From contig CAYWFP010000157.1 in assembly GCA_964457365.1 (NCBI GenBank), positions 1-6,183 of the forward strand: 6,183 nt of DNA, in the 5' to 3' direction. The position numbers and the translations under genes are program-made. The notes beneath the pieces were generated by a model. The model saw only the letters and a program-made list of their open reading frames with translations, did not search any database and was not told the origin of the DNA. Shown one piece after another: positions 1 to 4,678 of this stretch. Positions within the stretch are counted from its first letter, which is position 1. Each line of letters starts with the position of its first letter. The stretch is from CAYWFP01 sp964457365 (lineage in GTDB: Bacteria; Planctomycetota; SZUA-567).

Positions 1-13
1 CCCCGTTCCCGCT

Positions 14-1030
14 TCAAGCTGCCAAGGAGGTGCAACATGAAACGTAGCCGTTCATTTGAGGAACGCCGATCATTGACTTGAGAATCTTCCCCTTCTTCGG
101 GGCGGCATGTTCTTTGATAATCTGGCGGAAGAAGTCGTCGAACCTGGCGGTGTATTTCGTGTCGTGATCGTGCAGGAGAAAGCGGGGCTCGATGCCCTCA
201 TCCTCCATCCACATGGACACGTTCCTGGCCTGCTGCATGACCCACTGCTCGTCCAGGTTCAGCGTCACCGGAGAACAGTAGACCTTGCGGCTGGCGAGGT
301 GGATGAAAAAGAGGCAATACGTCTGGAATCTGCCTCGCCAAGACCAGACGGTCGTGGTGAAGAAATCCGTGGCCACGATGGAGTCCAAATGCCCGGCAAC
401 GAAGGTCGACCATGGCACGACGGGCGCTGGCTTGCCTCGCTTGTCCGGCGGCGGTTCCATCCCAGCCTCGCGAAGGATGCGCAGCACCGTCGTCGGGCTG
501 ATATAGACGGCCAGCTTCTTGAGCTCCCCCACGATCCGCACCTTGCCCCACGTGACGTTTTCCCGGGCCATGCGGAGCACGAGGTCGATCATGTCCTGCG
601 TGATGGTCTTCTTGCGGCCGACCTGGCCGGGCTCGATTCCCTGCTTCTCTTCACGGACCCATTTGCAGTAGGTCTTCCAGTGGACAATCTGCAGGATGTC
701 CTTCACATCGTGCTCGATCTCAGCGCCGATGAAGAGAAGCCACTGCCGTTCCTTGGGGCTGAGGATGTAATGGGTGGTCTTCTTGCCCCGGTTCATGGCG
801 ATGGTGGTCTGCGCCTGGGCGAAGCGGATGCGGATGGCATACCGCCGGTCGATGAACCGGTGGATGAGGAAGCAGAGAGCGTAGAACTTGTCGCGCATGA
901 CGGAATCCTGCAACTTCATGATTGATGTTGGATACATGGAGGCGCGAACGCGCCTGAAAAGACGCACGATAGATGCTTTCAGGATTTCCGGCAACCCCTT
1001 GGCAGGGCGGAGATTCGACGGGAACGACAT
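14..1030 (-). pseudogene. rve/DDE-type integrase (transposase), C-terminally truncated
   Basis: This encodes a 338-residue retroviral-integrase-fold transposase, which would cut and join transposon DNA ends. Residues about 145-192 look like a helix-turn-helix DNA-binding domain of the IS481/IS3 type (TWGKVRIVGEL followed by SPTTVLRILREAGM). The catalytic core starts near residue 214: HLDSIVATDFF gives the first Asp (about D222), and FLLHDHDTKYT gives the second (D288 or D290). Family members continue after the PQMNGY motif with an ER-containing helix that carries the catalytic Glu. Here the frame departs at residue 330 into SCCTSLAA and stops, so the third catalytic residue and the C-terminus are missing. 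The ATG at 1030 has no clear Shine-Dalgarno, and Met32 or Met38 are alternative starts. The strand is supported by coherent domains; the antisense frame has none. It is probably inactive. The exact IS family was not resolved. Confidence 0.8.
24..81 (+). pseudogene. Possible 5' remnant of an IS3-type orfA with strong RBS
   Basis: AAGGAGG at 24-30 lies six bases before an ATG at 37, which is a near-ideal ribosome-binding site. The frame reads MKRSRSFEERRSLT and stops at 81. Many IS3-family (IS407-like) OrfA proteins begin MKRSRF followed by (S/T)EEQI, so the first five codons match that start and then diverge where the integrase sequence on the other strand begins. I infer that an IS3-type element was fused to the integrase remnant at about 45-55. 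The window starts too close to show the IS end, and a chance match of five codons is possible. Confidence 0.35.
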
Positions 1031-1619
1031 TTTGAACCAGCGGCTCCCGGAGCGTGGGACGCCCTTGGGGCGGCGTGGGACGATTGGAAAGTGATGTCAG
1101 GAACGTGTTTTCCGGGGGGTGTTGGTGCCTTATCCTGCTTGTGGTGGTGGGTTTATGGCTGCGTGAAGCCCCGAAGCACCGAAAGTATCCCCCATGAGAC
1201 GACACGGTGCCCGCGATGGCCGAAGCCGTAGCCTTCCCGATTCTGGATGCGTCCCGTGGCGCGTGGGACTCCGGTGGGACGGTTTCCGGGACGGAATGGG
1301 ACGCTGCAAGATTTTCCTGGGAATCGCCGATTCTATTGATCAGCAATGAATTACAGAGCGAAAAACTTTCTCGGTGAGCCCCGTTTGGGACGATTCGTCC
1401 CACGCCCGTGGGACGCCCGCTCGGTTCGGTGGGACGGTGCTTGGGACGCCGTGGGACGGTTCCGAACACGCTCCGACACCCGCGTGACATGGCTGAAATT
1501 CGCGTGGGACGGTTGGGACGGTCGAGGTAGCAAGCGCCTTTGATGGGCGCGGGGCGTGTCAATACAGGGCCGCCCAAGCCCCCGAATCCCGCCCAGGAAC
1601 GACCGCCGAGCCTCCAATC
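1031..1619. other. Gene-poor interval between integrase and recombinase remnants
   Basis: I see no convincing gene in this stretch. Open frames exist on both strands, but they have arginine-, proline- or tryptophan-biased compositions, no recognisable domain and no good ribosome-binding site. Its most notable content is the (G)TGGGACG motif cluster described separately. Positions 1096-1249 and 1521-1619 lack the motif and show nothing identifiable. The interval is adjacent to the 3' end of the serine recombinase gene and to the integrase, so it may be element-boundary DNA. Confidence 0.6.
1054..1520 (+). repeat. Interspersed (G)TGGGACG short-motif cluster
   Basis: Exact GTGGGACG octamers start at 1054, 1075, 1274, 1408, 1429, 1451 and 1504. 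TGGGACG heptamers without the leading G start at 1297, 1386, 1442 and 1514. GTGGGACT is at 1263 and CGGGACG at 1287. Inverted copies are CGTCCCG at 1250 and CGTCCCAC at 1396. I saw no GTGGGACG elsewhere in the window. The copies fall in all three frames, so the signal is at the nucleotide level and is not a coded Trp-Asp repeat. The spacer sequences between copies differ, so this is neither a tandem satellite nor a CRISPR. Function unknown: it could be a protein-binding array, an iteron-like region or a degenerate intergenic repeat family. Confidence 0.75.
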
Positions 1620-1760
1620 CTACCCCGCCGCACACAACACCCCTTCTTCCGCCGGTTCTAGAAACCTCTCAACGCTATAGACTTGCGGATCGAGTTCGCG
1701 CTCCAATTTTGCCAGGAATGGTTCAACCGAAGGGCGGCGAACCCGACCATCTGTTGTTAC

Positions 1761-1790
1761 AAGCCCTTCGGCGATGACGTCGAAGGGCTT
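1761..1790. repeat. Perfect 10-bp inverted repeat with 10-nt loop inside the recombinase 3' coding region
   Basis: AAGCCCTTCG (1761-1770) is the exact reverse complement of CGAAGGGCTT (1781-1790), separated by ten bases. On the plus strand it is followed by TTCTC, so it weakly resembles an intrinsic terminator reading away from the integrase remnant. On the minus strand it is coding, spanning Lys-Pro-Phe through Ala-Glu-Gly-Leu. One such repeat is not far from chance expectation over 6 kb, so a function is speculative. Confidence 0.4.
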
Positions 1791-2301
1791 TCTCATTGTC
1801 GGGGTTAGATTTACGTCTTCGAGGGTCCAGTTCAAACAGAGAATGTCGAGGATCTTTCGTTTGGCGGCAATATCGGCGCTATCCCATTTCTCGGCAAGGG
1901 ATTGCGAAAGTTCAAACACTTTGACCGCCAGATCGGTTTTTTCGTCCCTCTGGCGGCCGTGGGCATCTATCAACAACTTGGCATGAGCATACTGGTCCCG
2001 GAGTTCAGTGCTCTTTTTGGCAAAGGTCTCTTCGTCGATTTCATCCATCAGCCGGAGACTGAGTAGACGGTCTTGCTTTTTGTTGATCTCAGTCATCTGT
2101 CGCTTCAGGTCTTCGAAGCGCTCGGCCTCGTTGTTCTGGCGGCGGCGGGTGCGCTCGCGCAGCAGCCGCACAATCCACTTCCGCACCTTCTCGTCCTCGA
2201 CGCGCATGCGGGCGAATAGTGCCAGCACCTGCTTGTCGAAGTCGGCCTCGCGAATCCGGATGCGGGGATGCCCTTTGCGGGTATAGCGCGCGCAGCGGTA
2301 A

Positions 2302-2309
2302 TAAATGTA
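2302..2309. repeat. Left 8-bp target site duplication (TAAATGTA)
   Basis: TAAATGTA at 2302-2309 is identical to 2462-2469, and the two copies directly flank the inverted-repeat element. On the coding strand it is TACATTTA, covering the Tyr-Ile codons and part of the next. Collapsing the two copies rejoins the recombinase reading frame exactly, which is strong evidence that this is a true insertion duplication. Confidence 0.9.
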
Positions 2310-2332
2310 CTGGGGTATCCCCTTGACTCAGG
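2310..2332 (+). repeat. Left terminal inverted repeat of the MITE-like element
   Basis: The outer part, GGGGTATCCCC, is itself a near-palindrome around a central T, so each end could bind a protein dimer or form a small hairpin. It pairs with the right end at 2438-2461 apart from the first base, one gap and two substitutions. Confidence 0.85.
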
Positions 2333-2437
2333 TGCAATCACCGTAACCCTATTTCCCTCAGACAGTTGCATTACATTTGGCGAAGAGGCAGAAAATCCAC
2401 TCAACCTATTGCTCCAATGAGGCTTACAAGAAATCCA

Positions 2438-2461
2438 CCGGAGTTAAGGGGATACCCCCAT
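2438..2461 (-). repeat. Right terminal inverted repeat of the MITE-like element
   Basis: Read on the minus strand, it begins ATGGGGGTATCCCC and continues TTAACTCCGG. It matches the left terminal repeat with one additional G in the G-run. Its terminal base joins the target duplication to give the TAA that ends the N-terminal recombinase fragment. Confidence 0.85.
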
Positions 2462-3381
2462 TAAATGTATTCGCGCACTCCCGCCTTCGTTTGCTTCGCC
2501 TTGATATCCACCACGACGGGGTGGCCGCAGTGTCCGCACTCGATCAGGCCCGCGCCGTAGACGCTCTCGTGGTTGGCATAGGTCTTCTCACCCAGCAGGA
2601 CCTGCACGCGTTCGAAGGTCGAGATATCGACCAGAGCCGGGTGAGCGCCATCCAGCCAACGCCCCTTGTACGGCAGTTCGCCCAGGTAGCTCCGGTCGCG
2701 CAGGATGGTGTGCAGCTTGCTGCGAGGGAACCGCGATTGTGTCGGCGAGTAGGAACGCCCCTCGTCGACAAGCGCCTGCCCAAGCGTATCGAGCGTGTGG
2801 CCGTGATAGGCGTAAAATTCGAAGCTGCGGCGGACATTGTCGGCGGCGGCAGTATCGATCGCCACAACGCTGCGGCCGTCGACTCGCACGTTCTTGTACC
2901 CATACGGCGCTTTCCCGCAGAACAGTCCGTTCTGGACGCGCCGGGCCGTGCCCTCGCGCACGTCGAGACTTTGCTGCTCGGTATAGAACGCGGCCATGTT
3001 CGCCAGCGTCCGGCGCATCATGCGCCCGGCCGGCGTGTTCTCGGTCGGCTGGGTAATGTAGATGACGGGAACGCCCGTGCTCTCTTCCAGTCGCTCGATC
3101 TCGACATAGTCGTAGAGATTGCGGGCGGCACGGTCGACCTTATAGAACAGCACCCCGTCGATCTCACTGGCGTGATCGTTGATGTAGTCGAGGAGTTCGC
3201 GGAAGGACGTGCGTTCTTCCTGCTTGGTCGCGGTCTCGGCGATACGGAAGACGCGGGCGAGTTCGGCCGATTCCCGGCGGGCATAGTCCTCGAACGCATC
3301 GACCTGAACGTCGAGGGAGAATCCCTCGCGCTCCTGTTCGCGCGAGCTGACCCGGGCGAGTGCGACAAGGCGCTTGGGCAT
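2461..3381 (-). pseudogene. Large serine recombinase (integrase), N-terminal fragment
   Basis: This encodes 306 residues of a large serine recombinase, the class that integrates or excises phages and integrative elements through a covalent phosphoserine intermediate. The resolvase domain occupies residues 1-140. The motif LARVSSREQ carries the probable nucleophile Ser12 with Arg10, and FYKVDRAARN carries the conserved D83-R84 and R87. The 'recombinase' DNA-binding domain follows at about 155-265 (GKAPYGYKNV, then LHTILRDRSYLGELPYKG). A zinc ribbon begins with CGHC at C282/C285. The protein then stops at Ile306 because the 152-bp element brings in a TAA, so the ribbon's second half and the coiled coil are cut off. 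The start is ATG at 3381, with AAGGA (3388-3392 on the complement) seven bases upstream. It lies ten bases from the end of the preceding small ORF, suggesting co-transcription. The fragment could still be made and bind DNA, but full integrase function is unlikely. Confidence 0.92.
2462..2469. repeat. Right 8-bp target site duplication (TAAATGTA)
   Basis: This is the second copy of the duplication at 2302-2309. It contains the last two sense codons (Tyr305, Ile306) of the N-terminal recombinase fragment on the minus strand. Confidence 0.9.
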
Positions 3382-3390
3382 GGGCCGTCC

Positions 3391-3594
3391 TTACAAGACA
3401 TCGAGAAGCCGGTCGAACTGCTGTATTATCTCAAGCGCTTCCCGGTTCGTCAAGGGCCGACTGTAGTAGGGTTGCCAGGTTTCGATCGTGTCGGCGAGAA
3501 GGTCGGCGGTAACCCAGTCGGGCGTGCCGGCGGGAAGATCCGCGGGCGCTGATGCGGGAGGTGCCGAAATCTGCCTGTCCGACCGGGAACGCAT
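3391..3594 (-). CDS. Small conserved-looking protein upstream of the recombinase
   Basis: This is a 67-residue ORF on the same strand as the recombinase, with its TAA nine bases before the recombinase ATG. The N-terminal third is rich in Ser, Ala and Pro. The C-terminal part, from PDWVTADLLADTIETW through QPYYSRPLTNREALEII to DRLLDVL, is compact and helical-looking. I recall similar WVTxxLxxxTxxxWQPYY small ORFs beside recombinase genes in planctomycete-type genomes, but cannot confirm that here. I chose the ATG at 3594 because AGGA lies seven bases upstream. A TTG at 3630 would give a 79-aa form, and the frame is open back to about 3676. The tight spacing suggests a co-expressed accessory or regulator of the recombinase; no catalytic motif is visible and the function is unknown. 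Confidence 0.65.
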   Translation of the reverse strand: MRSRSDRQISAPPASAPADLPAGTPDWVTADLLADTIETWQPYYSRPLTNREALEIIQQFDRLLDVL

Positions 3595-3727
3595 GCCAGT
3601 GTCCTGCCGGGCACGGAATGCCCTTGCCAACGCGAAGTGCTTCTGGTAGTTAAGTTGTAGCCGATCGTTGCAGGATTAAAATCCTGTGGATTTATAACAT
3701 GTGTAACATCGGCCCGAGGACATGTTC
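3595..3727. promoter_or_regulatory. Divergent intergenic/promoter region
   Basis: This region separates the minus-strand recombinase unit from the plus-strand genes and should hold promoters for both. On the minus strand, TGTTATAAAT (3699-3690) matches an extended -10 element (TG, one base, TATAAA) about 95 bases before the small ORF; no good -35 is visible. On the plus strand, TTGCAG (3668-3673) and TTTATA (3691-3696), 17 bases apart, form a weak promoter candidate. A perfect palindrome lies between these elements. TAACAT also repeats nine bases apart (3695 and 3704). Confidence 0.5.
3671..3686. promoter_or_regulatory. Palindromic operator candidate CAGGATTAAAATCCTG
   Basis: Two perfect 7-bp arms, CAGGATT and AATCCTG, surround a two-base centre. 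The position, in the short region between divergent genes and overlapping the spacer of the candidate plus-strand promoter, suits a dimeric repressor site controlling both directions. The binding protein is unknown; the neighbouring 296-aa protein with a possible winged helix is one candidate. This is inference from position and symmetry only. Confidence 0.4.
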
Positions 3728-4618
3728 ATGACGATCCCGCTGCCGCCGTACCCGACCAACCGGTATGCCGACGACCAGAATTACTATGCGCTGCAGTTCC
3801 TGGAGTGCGGGAATATGCTGGGGCGCATGCTGGCGATGACCATGGCGAAAAAGGCGTTCAAGGAGATCGACGGCATGGTCCCCGAACTCCGTTCCTCCAT
3901 TGAAATTCTGGCGTCGGCATCGCCGATGTCGCGCATACGAACAGCGGGCCAAAGCATGCTCGCGGAGTTGGGCAATGTCTATGAGGAGGCCGCAGCGGCC
4001 AAGAAGTTCAAGCCAGCCCTGATAAAGAGCATTATTGACGCAGGAGAAGGTCAGGCGACCATCCTGCACAGCGATATCGAATACGGTCCCCCACAGGAAC
4101 TCGGCTGTCTCTGGTTCGTCCCGGGAGTGAAGGCGGGGCTACTTGACGAAGTTTGGACAACGGACGGCGAATCCAAGATATACAAGTCCATGATGAAGGA
4201 TCTTCTGACGGGGCTTGAATATGCGGGCATAAACCGGAAACACAAGTTAAGGAAGGGCCTGTCTGGTTCTGTCCCGAATGCATTTGGGTTGATTCATGGA
4301 TGGTTGTTCTCCCAAACGAATACACTCTGGAAGGCAGACTTTCTAAATGCAGAATATAGCTTCAATGGCCAGAATCTCACGGAAGCCCAATTCAAGGTGT
4401 TGTGCGCAATATACAATTGCGACGCCAAGAAGGGATTCACTCAGAGCCAGCTCAGAAAGGAGAGCGACTGCGATAGTGCGCACAACATACTTGGCGTTCT
4501 CCGGCGCATGAAAAAGGTTATGGGCTTCATTTCAGCCAAAGGAGCTGCACGCTGGATCAAGCCCTGCCCGCCGCCCCCAAGCATCAACACCGGCACCGAC
4601 TCCCGCCCCAATCCATAG
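3728..4618 (+). CDS. Uncharacterised protein with possible C-terminal winged helix
   Basis: I do not recognise this 296-residue protein. There is no signal peptide or membrane segment. Residues 20-110 look helical (CGNMLGRMLAMTMAKKAF, then LAELGNVYEEAAAAKKF). The centre (about 115-195) is mixed. Residues about 216-268 resemble a MarR-like winged helix-turn-helix: LTEAQFKVLCAIY, then FTQSQLRKESDCD, then AHNILGVLRRMKKVMGFIS. The tail is proline-rich (KPCPPPPSIN). The ATG at 3728 is preferred because GAGGA (3716-3720) lies seven bases upstream, whereas for the ATG at 3722 it is only one base away. It lies between the recombinase unit and a replication-initiator-like gene on the same strand, so a regulator or replication accessory of the element is plausible. 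Its base composition is somewhat less GC-rich than the next gene. Confidence 0.75.
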   Translation: MTIPLPPYPTNRYADDQNYYALQFLECGNMLGRMLAMTMAKKAFKEIDGMVPELRSSIEILASASPMSRIRTAGQSMLAELGNVYEEAAAAKKFKPALIKSIIDAGEGQATILHSDIEYGPPQELGCLWFVPGVKAGLLDEVWTTDGESKIYKSMMKDLLTGLEYAGINRKHKLRKGLSGSVPNAFGLIHGWLFSQTNTLWKADFLNAEYSFNGQNLTEAQFKVLCAIYNCDAKKGFTQSQLRKESDCDSAHNILGVLRRMKKVMGFISAKGAARWIKPCPPPPSINTGTDSRPNP

Positions 4619-4678
4619 TGTTATAAATGTGATAAATACGCAGGATATCACTCTCCCATCAGCCTCGCTAATCTGACG
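4619..4678 (+). promoter_or_regulatory. Candidate promoter upstream of the replication-initiator-like gene
   Basis: This 60-bp, AT-rich gap begins directly after the TAG of the preceding gene with TGTTATAAAT (4619-4628). That is an extended -10-like element and the exact 10-mer found, in the opposite orientation, in front of the recombinase unit. ATAAAT recurs nine bases later (4624 and 4633). No clear -35 and no clear Shine-Dalgarno before 4679 are visible. Confidence 0.4.

Larger units (their letters stand above)
1620..2309 (-). pseudogene. Large serine recombinase, C-terminal fragment
   Basis: This is the 3' part of the recombinase gene, severed from its 5' part by the 152-bp element at 2310-2461. 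The frame restarts in the target duplication (Tyr-Ile), then reads YYRCARYTRKGHPRIR, which supplies the missing second half of the zinc-ribbon domain. A charged, heptad-like helical region follows, from about RTRRRQNNEAERFEDLKRQ through TEINKKQDRLL to QYAHAKLLIDA. This matches the coiled-coil insertion of large serine integrases, which controls the direction of recombination. It runs 229 codons to a TAG at 1620 with no internal stop or frameshift. A GTG near 2228 could in principle start a 202-aa peptide, but a separate functional gene is unlikely. Joined to the upstream piece the protein would be 533 aa, a normal length for the family. Confidence 0.85.
2310..2461. mobile_element. MITE-like non-autonomous insertion (152 bp)
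   Basis: The element is bounded by imperfect terminal inverted repeats and a perfect 8-bp target duplication. The left end reads CTGGGGTATCCCCTTGACTC inward; the right end, on the other strand, reads ATGGGGGTATCCCCTTAACT inward. About 20 of 24 aligned columns agree, with one extra G on the right. The interior is visibly more AT-rich than the surrounding genes and carries no ORF of useful length. It must therefore have been moved by a transposase encoded elsewhere. An 8-bp duplication is typical of several IS families (for example IS66, ISL3, IS1595, ISAs1), and I cannot choose among them. The insertion splits the serine recombinase and creates its premature TAA stop. Confidence 0.88.

Noticed and set aside
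107..925. Plus-strand open frame (272 codons) opposite the integrase
   Set aside because: The minus strand has the helix-turn-helix and DDE motifs. This frame is rich in Asp, Glu, Leu and Val without any domain, as expected for an antisense shadow.
1187..1196. GTATCCCCCAT-like string as a second copy of the MITE end
   Set aside because: Only part of the G/C-run matches, the inner ACTC sequence of the true ends is absent, and no partner repeat or target duplication was found.
1054..1520. CRISPR array
   Set aside because: The repeat unit is only 7-8 bp, spacing is irregular, orientations are mixed, and no cas gene is in the window.
1346..1543. Plus-strand 65-codon frame with recurring Trp-Asp-Gly/Ala, as a possible repeat protein
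   Set aside because: Only five of the seven TGGGAC copies in this stretch are in that frame, and copies outside it use other frames, so the repeat is better explained at the DNA level.
1534..1550. Hairpin GCGCC-TTTGATG-GGCGC as a terminator for the recombinase
   Set aside because: The stem is only five bases with no following T-run on either strand, and it lies about 70 bases past the stop codon.
720..1577. Minus-strand open frame (285 codons) overlapping the integrase 5' part and the motif cluster
   Set aside because: Its composition is dominated by Arg, Pro, Ser and His, it overlaps the better-supported integrase frame, and it spans motif copies that are not frame-consistent.
2377..3552. 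Long plus-strand open frame (391 codons) opposite the recombinase
   Set aside because: It lies antisense to a clear serine recombinase, runs through the inserted element, has no ribosome-binding site or domain, and reflects GC-rich codon structure on the other strand.
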